A stretch of 47,152 nt of DNA from Curtobacterium sp. A7_M15. GTDB taxonomy: Bacteria > Actinomycetota > Actinomycetes > Actinomycetales > Microbacteriaceae. Position 1 is the stretch's first letter. Each line of letters opens with the position of its first letter. This document shows, piece after piece, positions 7,886-16,564 of this stretch. The stretch covers positions 1 through 47,152 of the forward strand of contig NZ_JAUZED010000015.1 of assembly GCF_030705415.1 (NCBI RefSeq). The letters run 5' to 3'. The notes beneath the pieces are model-generated. The model made no database searches. It saw only the letters and a list, made by a program, of their open reading frames with translations, and was not told the origin of the DNA. The translations under genes were made by a program, and so were the position numbers.

Positions 7886-9265
7886 CGCCCGACCGGACGG
7901 CTCGTCGGCCCCGGGCAGCGGCTCCGCCGACGAACCGGCCCCGGGCAGCGGCTCCGCCAACGAGCCGGCCGACACCTCGCGCCCGAGCAACCGCCCCGCC
8001 GCCCGGAGCCCGGACAGCAGCGCGCCGTGCACCGTCGCGGGGTCGTCACCCCACGTCGCCTCACCAGCGAGCTGCACCCGGCCGCACGGGCTGCCGAGCA
8101 GGTCGTGGTCGTCCGGTGACGCCCCCACGTGCAGGTACGAGTACGACCCGCGCGCGAACGGGTCCGCCGCCCACCGGGTGATCCGCACGCCGTCCGGCTC
8201 CGGGACCGCGGACCCGAACATGCGGCGCAGCGCCTCGACCGCCTCGTCCACGACGAGGGCGTCGGGCAGCGACTCGATCCGCCGAGCGCCGGCACCGCCC
8301 ACGAGCGCTGCGAGCAGCGGTTCGCCGGTCACCCGGGACATGTCGTACCAGGAGTGCCAGTCGACGCCGGCCGGACCCTGCTGCCGCACGACCCAGTCGT
8401 CACCCCAGAAGCGCTCCGGGAAGCGCAGGAAGACCTTGTCGTAGACGCCCATGCCGAGTCGCCCCATCGCGTCGAGGACGGCGGGGTCGAGCGGCGGCTC
8501 GAAGGTGATCGCGCCGGCCTGCAGGACACCGAGGGGGGCGGTGACGACGACGTCCGTGGCGGACACGGTGCTGCCGTCGGCCAGCCCGACGACCACGCCC
8601 GCGGACGACGAGCGGACCGATCCCACCACCGAGGACAGACGGACGTCGAGTCCGGCGGCGAGTGCGCGAGCGTACTGGCCGTACCCACCCGGGAACACGA
8701 CCTCGTCGCCGGGGACGTGCTCCTCGTCGAGGCCGTGCGCGTCGAGCACGGTGACCGGGGCTCCGCAGAGGTCCTCCGACCGGTGCGCCGTGTACTCGCG
8801 GACCCGGGCGGCCCGGTCGCCCTGCCACCCCAGCGACCGCAGCGCGGTGTCGACGGCCGACGCGTACGTCGACGGCGGCGGAGCCTGTGCGACCACCGCG
8901 TCGAGGGCCGCGTCGACGGTGTGCAGGTCGGCGGCGAACGCCGCGGCCTGCTCCGCGGTCAGGGGGGCACCCGATGGGTCGTGCCACCCGATCGGCCGAC
9001 CGTCGAACTGGAAGCTGCCGACCGTGAACTCGACGGTCTCGATCCCGAACGCCGAGGCGAGGGACCAGAGCGGGTTGCCGTCGATGCCGTGGATCCACGA
9101 GGCACCGAGGTCGATCGGCACGCCGAGCTCGTCGTCGGTCCAGGTGCGACCGCCGATCCGGTCCCGGGCTTCGAGCACGACGACCCGCTTCCCGCCCTGC
9201 ACGAGGGCCCGTGCGGCGGCGAGCCCCGAGACCCCGGCGCCGACGACGACGACATCGGCGTCCAT
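7883..9265 (-). CDS. Flavin monoamine oxidase family protein (polyamine/amine oxidase)
   Basis: 460 aa. FAD-binding VVVGAGVSGLAAA at the N-terminus, then EARDRIGGRTWT (GG-R-doublet) and WIHG, the amine-oxidase signature; C-terminal ...GRVQLAGEATWG...VHGALLSG, the second FAD site. Oxidative deamination of a primary or polyamine to aldehyde, ammonia and peroxide is expected. Last gene of the regulator-aminotransferase-oxidase-oxidase operon, whose start shares one base with the upstream stop (TGATG, 9263-9267). Context points to putrescine or another polyamine. The C-terminal tail carries a duplicated SAEPLPGA-like repeat beyond the conserved domain. Confidence 0.88.
   Translation of the reverse strand: MDADVVVVGAGVSGLAAARALVQGGKRVVVLEARDRIGGRTWTDDELGVPIDLGASWIHGIDGNPLWSLASAFGIETVEFTVGSFQFDGRPIGWHDPSGAPLTAEQAAAFAADLHTVDAALDAVVAQAPPPSTYASAVDTALRSLGWQGDRAARVREYTAHRSEDLCGAPVTVLDAHGLDEEHVPGDEVVFPGGYGQYARALAAGLDVRLSSVVGSVRSSSAGVVVGLADGSTVSATDVVVTAPLGVLQAGAITFEPPLDPAVLDAMGRLGMGVYDKVFLRFPERFWGDDWVVRQQGPAGVDWHSWYDMSRVTGEPLLAALVGGAGARRIESLPDALVVDEAVEALRRMFGSAVPEPDGVRITRWAADPFARGSYSYLHVGASPDDHDLLGSPCGRVQLAGEATWGDDPATVHGALLSGLRAAGRLLGREVSAGSLAEPLPGAGSSAEPLPGADEPSGRA
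7906..7965. repeat. 30-bp tandem repeat encoding C-terminal tail of amine oxidase
   Basis: Two 30-base units (7906-7935, 7936-7965) differing at two positions, plus the first 5 bases of a third. In frame with the oxidase they encode a 10-residue Ser/Pro/Gly repeat at the C-terminus. Confidence 0.85.
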
Positions 9266-10629
9266 CAGTGTCCTCCGGTCAGGGGCGCCATCAGCCGTGC
9301 GGCGAGGCTCGGCCGTCCGGTCAGCGCTTCCTCGCGGTCGGCGAGGTCGGTCGCCACGAGTCCGGCGTTCGCCCCGAGGAAGCGCAGCGGTTCCGGCTCC
9401 CAGTCGGGCGAGCGGTGGTTCACCCACGGCAGGGCGGTCAGCGGCGAGGACACACCCCGCACCAGGTCGGCGAGGGTCCGCCCTGCGAGGTTCGTCGTCG
9501 ACAGCCCGTCGCCCACGTAGCCGCCGGCGGTGCCGACGTGGCCGTCCCACGTGACCGAGGCGCACCAGTCGCGCGGGACGCCGAGCGGGCCGCCCCACGT
9601 GTGCGTGATCGGCGCGTCCGCGACGGCGGGGAACAGGTCGACGAGTGCCTTCCGGAGGTGCTCGAACACGCGCGGCACCCGGTCGTACCCCGGCGTGATC
9701 GCGGACCCCCAGTGGTACCGTGCTCCCCGTCCGCCGAACGCGAGACGGTCGTCGGCGGTCCGCTGTCCGTACACGAGCAGGTGTCGGTAGTCCGAGAAGG
9801 TCTGGCCGTGCTCCAGACCGATGCGGTCCAACGCGGCGGCGGGCAGCGGGGCGGTCGCGATCATGAGCGAGTACAGCGGCAGGACCCGTCGCTTCGTCTG
9901 CTCGAGCTGCGCACCGTAGCCCTCGACGGCGATGACCACGGCGCCGGCCGTGACGGTCCCGCGCGACGTCACCACGTGCCCTGGACCCCACGACACGGCG
10001 GGCGTGTGCTCCGCGATCCGGACGCCCCGCGCCTCCAGGGCCGCCGCCAGGCCACGCACCAGCGCCGCGGGCTGCACCCGCGCGCAGTCGGGTGTCCACG
10101 CGACGCCGGCCGATCCGGCGGCATCGCCGGGGCCTGCGTCGCGGTACGTCATGTCGTCGCCCCACGCGGCCGAGGCGGCGACCTCGTCGCGGGCCGCGCG
10201 TTCCTGCACCGCGGAACGTGCGTAGAGCAGGGTGCCGCCCTTGACGTAGTCGCAGTCGACCTCGGCTTCGGACGCTGCACGCCCGACCTCGTCGACGGTG
10301 TCGCGCATGGCACGCCGCAGGGCGAGGGCCGCGTCGCGGCCGTGCTCGCGTGCGATCGCGTCGGCGGATCGCGGGAACAGCGCGGAGCACCAGCCGCCGT
10401 TGCGTCCGGAAGCGCCGAAGCCCGCGATCTCGCGTTCGACGACGACGACCTGGAGGCGCGGGTCGGCCTGGTGCAGGTACCACGCGGTCCAGAGACCGGT
10501 CAGTCCACCGCCGACGATGCAGACGTCCGCGGTGGTGTCGCCGTCGAGCGGCGGACGGGGCGTCAGATCGTCGCGACCGCTCGTGACGAGCGCGTCGAGC
10601 CAGAACGAGACGCCCCGGTAGCCCGACAT
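9265..10629 (-). CDS. FAD-dependent oxidoreductase (DAO family, gamma-glutamylputrescine oxidase-like)
   Basis: 454 aa. Dinucleotide fold VCIVGGGLTGLWTAWYL around residue 36, GASGRNGGW following the second strand (a PuuB/DAO hallmark for FAD placement), and a C-terminal GGYVGDGLSTTNLAGRTLADL FAD motif. PuuB-type enzymes oxidise gamma-glutamylputrescine or N-substituted amines. No glutamylputrescine synthetase is in the window, so the real substrate may be a free or differently modified amine. It lies between the aminotransferase (2-base gap) and the amine oxidase (1-base overlap), clearly one operon. Confidence 0.87.
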   Translation of the reverse strand: MSGYRGVSFWLDALVTSGRDDLTPRPPLDGDTTADVCIVGGGLTGLWTAWYLHQADPRLQVVVVEREIAGFGASGRNGGWCSALFPRSADAIAREHGRDAALALRRAMRDTVDEVGRAASEAEVDCDYVKGGTLLYARSAVQERAARDEVAASAAWGDDMTYRDAGPGDAAGSAGVAWTPDCARVQPAALVRGLAAALEARGVRIAEHTPAVSWGPGHVVTSRGTVTAGAVVIAVEGYGAQLEQTKRRVLPLYSLMIATAPLPAAALDRIGLEHGQTFSDYRHLLVYGQRTADDRLAFGGRGARYHWGSAITPGYDRVPRVFEHLRKALVDLFPAVADAPITHTWGGPLGVPRDWCASVTWDGHVGTAGGYVGDGLSTTNLAGRTLADLVRGVSSPLTALPWVNHRSPDWEPEPLRFLGANAGLVATDLADREEALTGRPSLAARLMAPLTGGH

Positions 10630-10631
10630 CG

Positions 10632-12065
10632 TCAGATCTTCGTCCAGGCCTCGGACAGGACGCTCCGCAGGATCGACGTCATCTCGCGGAACTCGGGCTG
10701 ACCGATGGTGAGCGGCGGCGCGAGCTGCACCACGGGGTCGCCGCGGTCGTCGGCACGGCAGTAGAGGCCCGCGTCGAACAGCGCCTTCGACAGGAACCCG
10801 CGCAGCAGGCGCTCCGACTCGGCGTCGTCGAACGTCGTCTTCGTCGCCTTGTCCTTCACGAGCTCGATGCCGTAGAAGTACCCGTCGCCGCGGACGTCGC
10901 CGACGATGGGCAGGTCGCGGAGCGTGTCGAGCTCGGCCCGGAAGAGCGGGGCGTTCTGCTGCACGTTCTGCAGCAGGCCCTCTTCCTCGAAGATGTCGAG
11001 GTTTTCCATCGCGACCGCCGCGGAGACGGGGTGTCCGCCGAACGTGTAGCCGTGGTAGAAGGTCGTGTCACCCGTCGAGAACGGCTCGAACAGCTTGTCG
11101 CTGATGATGGTCGCGCCGATCGGGGAGTACCCCGAGGTCATCGCCTTCGCGCACGTGATCATGTCCGGGACGAAGTCGTACGTGTCGCACGCGAACATGG
11201 TGCCGATGCGGCCGAACGCGCAGATGACCTCGTCCGAGACGAGGAGGACGTCGTACTCGTCGCAGATCTCGCGGACCCGCTGGAAGTACCCGGGCGGCGG
11301 GGTGAAGCAGCCGCCGGAGTTCTGCACCGGCTCGAGGAAGACGGCTGCGACGGTGTCCGGGCCCTCGAACTCGATCATCTCGCGGATGCGTTCGGCCGCC
11401 CAGACGCCGAACTCCTCCTCGCTCTCGCCGGCGAAGCCCATCTCGGCGGCGCGGTAGTAGTTCGTGTTCGGGACGCGGAAGCCACCGGGCGCGAGGGGCT
11501 CGAACATCTGCTTCATCGCCGGGATGCCCGTGATCGCGAGCGCTCCCTGCGGGGTGCCGTGGTAGGCCACCGCGCGGGAGATCACCTTGTGCTTCATCGG
11601 CTTGCCGCGGAGCTTCCAGTAGTACTTCGCGAGCTTGAACGCGGTCTCGACGGCCTCGCCGCCGCCGGTCGAGAAGAACACCTTGTTGAGGTCGCCGGGG
11701 GCGTGGTCGGCGAGCCGGTCCGCGAGCTCGATCGCGGCGGGGTGCGCGTACGACCAGATCGGGAAGAACGACAGGGTCTCCGCCTGCTTGGCGGCCATCT
11801 CGGCCAGGCGCTTCCGACCGTGCCCCGCGGCGACGACGAACAGGCCGGAGAGCCCGTCGATGTACTCCTTGCCGTGGCTGTCGTAGACGTGGTGCCCCTC
11901 GCCGCGGACCATGATCGGGACGTCGGCACCGGCCTGGTTCGCGCCGTGCCGGGCGAAGTGCATCCAGAGGTGGTCGCGTGACTTCTGCTGCAGCGCGGCG
12001 TCGTCGACCGGGGCGAACGGGTCGTAGGAGCCGAGACGGGTGGAGGGTCGTTCGGAGATGGTCAT
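10632..12065 (-). CDS. Class III aminotransferase (putrescine/omega-amino aminotransferase-like)
   Basis: 477 aa PLP enzyme. N-terminal DHLWMHFARHG, VYDSHGKEYIDGLSGLFVV, phosphate-cup FFSTGGGEAVE, SDEVICAFGR, and Lys of the Schiff base in DMITCAKAMTSGY; FGGHPVSAAVA near the C-terminus. This pattern fits SpuC-like putrescine:pyruvate and related omega-amino aminotransferases. It would turn putrescine into 4-aminobutyraldehyde, the substrate of the divergent aldehyde dehydrogenase. ATG overlaps the regulator stop by 4 bases (ATGA, 12062-12065). Confidence 0.9.
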   Translation of the reverse strand: MTISERPSTRLGSYDPFAPVDDAALQQKSRDHLWMHFARHGANQAGADVPIMVRGEGHHVYDSHGKEYIDGLSGLFVVAAGHGRKRLAEMAAKQAETLSFFPIWSYAHPAAIELADRLADHAPGDLNKVFFSTGGGEAVETAFKLAKYYWKLRGKPMKHKVISRAVAYHGTPQGALAITGIPAMKQMFEPLAPGGFRVPNTNYYRAAEMGFAGESEEEFGVWAAERIREMIEFEGPDTVAAVFLEPVQNSGGCFTPPPGYFQRVREICDEYDVLLVSDEVICAFGRIGTMFACDTYDFVPDMITCAKAMTSGYSPIGATIISDKLFEPFSTGDTTFYHGYTFGGHPVSAAVAMENLDIFEEEGLLQNVQQNAPLFRAELDTLRDLPIVGDVRGDGYFYGIELVKDKATKTTFDDAESERLLRGFLSKALFDAGLYCRADDRGDPVVQLAPPLTIGQPEFREMTSILRSVLSEAWTKI

Positions 12066-12544
12066 CGCGTTCCCCAGTCGTAGAGCTGTTTGCGGAGTTG
12101 CAGGTAGACGAAGGTCTCGGTGGCGGCCACGCCCGGGATCGCCCGGATCGTGCCGTTGAGCAGTTCGATGAGGCCGTCGTCGTCCTCGCAGACGACCTCC
12201 ACCATGAGGTCGAAGCTCCCGGCGGTCATGACGAGGTAGTCGACCGCCGGGAGCCGTTCGAGTGCATCGGCGACGGTTCGGGTGTCGCCGCTGACCCGGA
12301 TGCCGATCATCGCCTGGCGGTGGAACCCGAGCTGCATGGGATCCGTCACCGCGACGATCTGCATGACGCCGGTCTCGGTGAGCTTCTGCACCCGCTGACG
12401 GACCGCCGCCTCGCTGAGACCGACCGCCTTGCCGATCTCGCCGTACGGGCGGCGTCCGTCTGCCTGGAGTTGCTCGATGATCCGTTTCGAGGTCTCGTCG
12501 ATCGGTCCCGGACGTCGTGGTGCTGCCGCCATGCCGGACAGCAT
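12062..12544 (-). CDS. Lrp/AsnC family transcriptional regulator
   Basis: 160 aa. N-terminal winged HTH (DETSKRIIEQLQADGRRPY, then LSEAAVRQRVQKL recognition helix), then a RAM/ligand domain (YLVMTAGSFDLMVEVVCEDDD). First gene of the minus-strand polyamine operon and divergent from the aldehyde dehydrogenase/transporter operon, so it most likely senses a polyamine or amine product and controls both. Start at 12544 has GAGGG eight bases upstream; an alternative is Met5 (12532). A TTGTGAA-N8-TTCACGA palindrome lies in the shared promoter region. Confidence 0.9.
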   Translation of the reverse strand: MLSGMAAAPRRPGPIDETSKRIIEQLQADGRRPYGEIGKAVGLSEAAVRQRVQKLTETGVMQIVAVTDPMQLGFHRQAMIGIRVSGDTRTVADALERLPAVDYLVMTAGSFDLMVEVVCEDDDGLIELLNGTIRAIPGVAATETFVYLQLRKQLYDWGTR

Positions 12545-12578
12545 GACAGCGCCCTCGGACAGAAAGCAAGGGATTCAG

Positions 12579-12600
12579 TTGTGAACTCCGTGTTTCACGA
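12579..12600. promoter_or_regulatory. Palindromic site in divergent polyamine promoter region
   Basis: TTGTGAA-N8-TTCACGA (one mismatch between arms) lies 35 bases before the Lrp/AsnC start and 80 bases before the aldehyde dehydrogenase start, in the only AT-richer part of this region. Position and symmetry suit an Lrp/AsnC operator. Confidence 0.5.
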
Positions 12601-12666
12601 CGATTTCCGTTGTTACGGTTCTCCACAACCTGCGGATCCGTCCTTCCGAACGGCCGCGTTCCGTGC

Positions 12667-12672
12667 CAGTAT
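12667..12672 (+). promoter_or_regulatory. Putative -10 box for leaderless aldehyde dehydrogenase mRNA
   Basis: CAGTAT ends 7 bases before the ATG at 12680; no Shine-Dalgarno is visible upstream. A weak -35 (TTCCGA) lies about 17 bases upstream. Confidence 0.4.
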
Positions 12673-12679
12673 CGCCGCC

Positions 12680-14122
12680 ATGCTGGAGACCACGAGGACG
12701 AGCGAGGTCCGGAACTTCATCGGCGGTGCCTCGGTCGAGGTGCGCGCCGACGCAGCCTTCGACCTCGTCGACCCCACCGACGAACACGTGTACGGCAGGT
12801 CCCCGGTGTCCAGCGCCGCGGACGTCGACGCGGCGTTCGCCGCCGCGAGCGACGCGTTCACGGCCTGGCGCCGGACCACCCCCGCCGAACGGCAGCTCGC
12901 GCTCTTCCGGATCGCCGACGCGATGGAGCAGCGGGCCGACGAGTTCGCCGACCTCGAGTCGCTCGACACCGGCAAGCCCCGTGCGACCCTCGTGCAGGAC
13001 GAGATCCTGCTCTCCGTCGACCAGATCCGCTTCTTCGCCGGCGCGGCCCGCAACCTCGAGGGGCGGAGCGCCGGCGAGTACACGGCCGACCACACGTCGT
13101 TCGTGCGGCGCGAGCCGATCGGCGTCGTCGCCCAGGTCACCCCGTGGAACTACCCGCTCAACATGGCGGTGTGGAAGTTCGCGCCGGCGCTCGCCGCGGG
13201 CAACACGACGGTGCTCAAGCCGAGCGACACCACACCCCTGTCGACCCTGCTCCTCGCCGAGGTCGCCGCCGAGTTCCTGCCCCCGGGTGTCCTCAACGTC
13301 GTCGTGGGGGACCGGACCACCGGCGCCGCGATGATCGACCACCCCACGCCGCAGCTCGTGTCCATCACCGGCTCCGTCCGCGCCGGCATCGAGGTCGCGC
13401 GCGCTGCCGCCGGTGACCTCAAGCGCACGCACCTCGAGCTGGGCGGCAAGGCCCCGGTGATCGTGTTCGACGACGCCGACATCCCCGCCGCAGTGACCGG
13501 CATCGTCGCCGCCGGGTTCTTCAACGCCGGACAGGACTGCACCGCAGCCACGCGGCTGCTCGTCCAGGACGGCATCCACGACGAGTTCGTGGCGGCGCTC
13601 ACCGAAGCAGCCAGGACTGACGCGCAGACCGGCCCGGACGCGGCGAGACCGTCCTTCGGCCCGGTGAACAACGCGAACCAGCTCGCCCAGGTCCGGTCGT
13701 TCATCGACACGCTCCCCGACCACGCGTCGATCGAGCTCGGCGGACACCGTGTCGGCGATCGGGGCTTCCACCACGAGGCCACGATCGTCTCCGGGCTCCG
13801 ACAGGACGACCGCGCCGTGCAGCAGGAGATCTTCGGCCCGGTGCAGACCGTCCAGCGCTTCTCGACCGAGCAGCAGGCGCTCGCGTGGGCGAACGGCGTG
13901 GAGTACGGCCTGGCGAGTTCGGTGTGGACGACCGACCACGCGCGGGCGATGCGCTTCGCCCGCGACCTCGACTTCGGGTGCGTGTGGATCAACACCCACA
14001 TCCCGATCGTCGCCGAGATGCCGCACGGGGGCTTCAAGCACTCGGGCTACGGCAAGGACCTGTCCCAGTACGGGTTCGACGACTACACCCGCATCAAGCA
14101 CGTCATGTCCTACATCGGCTGA
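12680..14122 (+). CDS. Gamma-aminobutyraldehyde dehydrogenase (ALDH superfamily)
   Basis: 480 aa. ALDH motifs in order: VTPWNYPLNM, KPSD, SITGSVRAG (NAD loop), ELGGK with the general-base Glu, FFNAGQDCTA with the catalytic Cys, EIFGP, and PHGGFKHSGYGKDLS near the C-terminus. The GQDCTA variant and GYGKDLS tail are characteristic of PatD/Prr-type 4-aminobutyraldehyde dehydrogenases. Product would be 4-aminobutyrate. First gene of the plus-strand operon with the polyamine importer (46 bases to the ATPase gene), divergent from the Lrp/AsnC regulator. Confidence 0.92.
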   Translation: MLETTRTSEVRNFIGGASVEVRADAAFDLVDPTDEHVYGRSPVSSAADVDAAFAAASDAFTAWRRTTPAERQLALFRIADAMEQRADEFADLESLDTGKPRATLVQDEILLSVDQIRFFAGAARNLEGRSAGEYTADHTSFVRREPIGVVAQVTPWNYPLNMAVWKFAPALAAGNTTVLKPSDTTPLSTLLLAEVAAEFLPPGVLNVVVGDRTTGAAMIDHPTPQLVSITGSVRAGIEVARAAAGDLKRTHLELGGKAPVIVFDDADIPAAVTGIVAAGFFNAGQDCTAATRLLVQDGIHDEFVAALTEAARTDAQTGPDAARPSFGPVNNANQLAQVRSFIDTLPDHASIELGGHRVGDRGFHHEATIVSGLRQDDRAVQQEIFGPVQTVQRFSTEQQALAWANGVEYGLASSVWTTDHARAMRFARDLDFGCVWINTHIPIVAEMPHGGFKHSGYGKDLSQYGFDDYTRIKHVMSYIG

Positions 14123-14168
14123 GACCGAACCCGACCCCACCCGAGCAGCGCGAGCAGCAGGAGGCATC

Positions 14169-15356
14169 ATGGCAATGACCGGCACCTTCGCCGAATCCGG
14201 GGCCGATCTCCGGCTCGAGCAGATCACCAAGTCCTTCCCCGGCCACACCGCCGTCGACACCCTCGACCTGACCGTGCCGGCCGGTTCGTTCTTCGCCCTG
14301 CTCGGCCCGTCCGGGTGCGGCAAGACGACGACGCTGCGGCTCGTCGCCGGGCTCGAGGAACCGACGAGCGGCACGATCACGATCGGCGGCCGCGACGTCA
14401 CCGACACGAAGCCGTACCAGCGGCCGGTCAACACCGTGTTCCAGAACTACGCGCTGTTCCCGCACATGAGCGTCCTCGAGAACGTGGCGTTCGGGCTGAA
14501 GCGTCGGCGCATCCCGGACCCGATGACGAAGGCGACCGAGGCGTTGCGGCTCGTCGAGCTCGAGGGATCCGCGTCGAAGCGTCCGGCACAGCTCTCCGGC
14601 GGCATGCAGCAGCGCGTCGCCCTCGCCCGCGCGATCGTGAACCGGCCGGCCCTGCTGCTCCTCGACGAACCGCTCGGCGCCCTCGACCTCAAGCTCCGAC
14701 ACCAGATGCAGTTCGAGCTGAAGTCGATCCAGGCCGAGGTCGGGCTGACCTTCCTGCACGTCACGCACGACCAGGAAGAGGCGATGACGATGGCCGACAC
14801 GGTCGCCGTCATGAACGGCGGGCGGATCGAGCAGATGGGCAGCCCCCAGGAGCTCTACGAACTGCCCCGCACCGCGTTCGTCGCGAACTTCCTCGGACAG
14901 TCGAGCCTGCTCGAGGGCGAGGTCCGCGGCACCGACGGCCCGTTGCTCGTCGTCGCCACCGCGGCCGGCACCGTCGCCGTCCCGACCGACCGGGCCGTCT
15001 CGACGACCGGTCGCGTGGTGGTCGGTGTCCGTCCCGAGAAGCTCAAGATCCGCACCGCCGAGCCGGCACCGGAGGCCGGTCGCAACATCCTCGGTCCCGG
15101 CCGCGTGGTCGACGTGTCGTTCTCCGGCGTCAGCACCCAGTACCTCGTGGACGTGCCGGGAGCCGGCCGCGTCTCGGTCTTCGCACAGAACTCGAAGGGC
15201 GGGCCACGGATCGCCACCGGCACCGAGGTCTGGCTCACGTGGGGAGTCGACCACGGTTTCGGCCTGGAGGCGCACCCCGCGTCCGACGCGACCGTCACCG
15301 CCGGAGCCGACCCGCGCCTCCAGTCCGCGCCCGCCCCCGCGGGGGTCGTCGCGTGA
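14169..15356 (+). CDS. potA: Spermidine/putrescine ABC transporter ATP-binding protein
   Basis: 395 aa. Walker A GPSGCGKTT, Q-loop FQNYALFPHMSV, signature LSGGMQQR, Walker B LLLLDEP, H-loop THDQEEA, then a C-terminal TOBE-type domain (about 250-350). Strong ribosome site AGGAGG six bases before the ATG. Cytoplasmic ATPase of the importer; GTGA overlap with the next gene. Confidence 0.92.
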   Translation: MAMTGTFAESGADLRLEQITKSFPGHTAVDTLDLTVPAGSFFALLGPSGCGKTTTLRLVAGLEEPTSGTITIGGRDVTDTKPYQRPVNTVFQNYALFPHMSVLENVAFGLKRRRIPDPMTKATEALRLVELEGSASKRPAQLSGGMQQRVALARAIVNRPALLLLDEPLGALDLKLRHQMQFELKSIQAEVGLTFLHVTHDQEEAMTMADTVAVMNGGRIEQMGSPQELYELPRTAFVANFLGQSSLLEGEVRGTDGPLLVVATAAGTVAVPTDRAVSTTGRVVVGVRPEKLKIRTAEPAPEAGRNILGPGRVVDVSFSGVSTQYLVDVPGAGRVSVFAQNSKGGPRIATGTEVWLTWGVDHGFGLEAHPASDATVTAGADPRLQSAPAPAGVVA

Positions 15357-16564
15357 GCACGCGACCGGACCTGGTGCGCGGACTGACTTCCGCACGCGTC
15401 AGCCGACGTGGCTTCCTGGCGGGCGGCGGGGCCGCCGCGGTGGCCGCCCTGCTCGCCGGCTGCAGCATCAAGGGATCCGCGGCGTCGCTCGCCGAGCACC
15501 CGGTGGACTGGGAGCGGTTCTGGAAGGACCAGAAGGCGACGAAGCAGCTCAACTTCGCGAACTGGCCGCTCTACATCGACTCCGACCACGGCAAGTCCGA
15601 GTCGCTCCAGCTCTTCGAACAGGCCACCGGCATCTCGGTCGACTACCAGGCGGTGATCCAGGACAACGCGACGTTCTACGCCACGGTCTCGCCGATCCTC
15701 CGCGCGCAGGGCGCCACCGGGTACGACCTCGTCGTGATGACGAACGGCTTCGAGCTGACCCAGATGATCAAGAACGGGTTCGTGTGCGAACTCGACCACT
15801 CGCGGCTGTCGAACTTCGCGAAGTACGCCGGCGACTCCGTGAAGGACCCGACCTACGACCCGGGGAACAAGCACTCGGTCGTGTGGCAGACGGGATTCAC
15901 CGGGATCGCCTACAACCCGAAGTACATCGACCGCGAGATCACCTCGTTCCAGGACCTGCTCGACCCGGCGTTCCGCGGCCGCGTCGGACTGATGAGCGAC
16001 AACACCGAGCTCGGCTCGCTCGGGCTGCTCGCGAACGGCATCGCCCCGGAGACCTCGACCCCCGCCGACTGGCGGACGGCGCAGGACTGGCTGCGGAAGC
16101 TGCGACCGAGCGTCACCGGGTTCTACGACCAGAGCTACATCAACAAGCTCGAGAACGGCGACACCTGGATCACCCAGGCGTGGTCCGGCGACGTGTTCCA
16201 GGCGCAGCAGTCGGGGTTCGAGCACCTGAAGTTCGTCACGCCCGAGGAAGGGCAGATGATGTGGCACGACAACCTCATGATCCCGCGGCAGGCGGCGAAC
16301 CCGGTGTCCGCCCTCGAGTGGATGGACTTCTACTACACGCCGAAGATCGCCGGCATCGTCGAGGACTACGTCAACTACGTCTGCCCGGTGCCCGCCGCCG
16401 AGGACTACGTCCGGAACGAGCTCGACGACGCCACCGTGGCGGACAGCCCGCTGGTGTTCCCCTCGTCCGAGGTGCTCGACAAGTCGCACGAGTTCCGGGT
16501 GTTCGAGAACTACGACGAGTACTCGGAGTGGAACGGCATCTTCAACGCGGTGGTGCAGTCGTGA
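15353..16564 (+). CDS. potD: Spermidine/putrescine-type extracellular substrate-binding lipoprotein
   Basis: 403 aa, GTG start overlapping the potA stop by 4 bases. The N-terminus has both a twin-arginine motif (SRRGFLAGG, Arg18-Arg19) and a lipobox LLAGC (Cys37), so it looks like a Tat-exported lipoprotein. The mature domain has LNFANWPLYID, YDLVVMTNGFE, FTGIAYNPKYID and WITQAWSGDVFQ, matching the PotD/PotF family, including an acidic/aromatic pocket that binds polyamine nitrogen atoms. Ligand could be putrescine, spermidine or a related amine. Confidence 0.9.
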   Translation: MSTRPDLVRGLTSARVSRRGFLAGGGAAAVAALLAGCSIKGSAASLAEHPVDWERFWKDQKATKQLNFANWPLYIDSDHGKSESLQLFEQATGISVDYQAVIQDNATFYATVSPILRAQGATGYDLVVMTNGFELTQMIKNGFVCELDHSRLSNFAKYAGDSVKDPTYDPGNKHSVVWQTGFTGIAYNPKYIDREITSFQDLLDPAFRGRVGLMSDNTELGSLGLLANGIAPETSTPADWRTAQDWLRKLRPSVTGFYDQSYINKLENGDTWITQAWSGDVFQAQQSGFEHLKFVTPEEGQMMWHDNLMIPRQAANPVSALEWMDFYYTPKIAGIVEDYVNYVCPVPAAEDYVRNELDDATVADSPLVFPSSEVLDKSHEFRVFENYDEYSEWNGIFNAVVQS

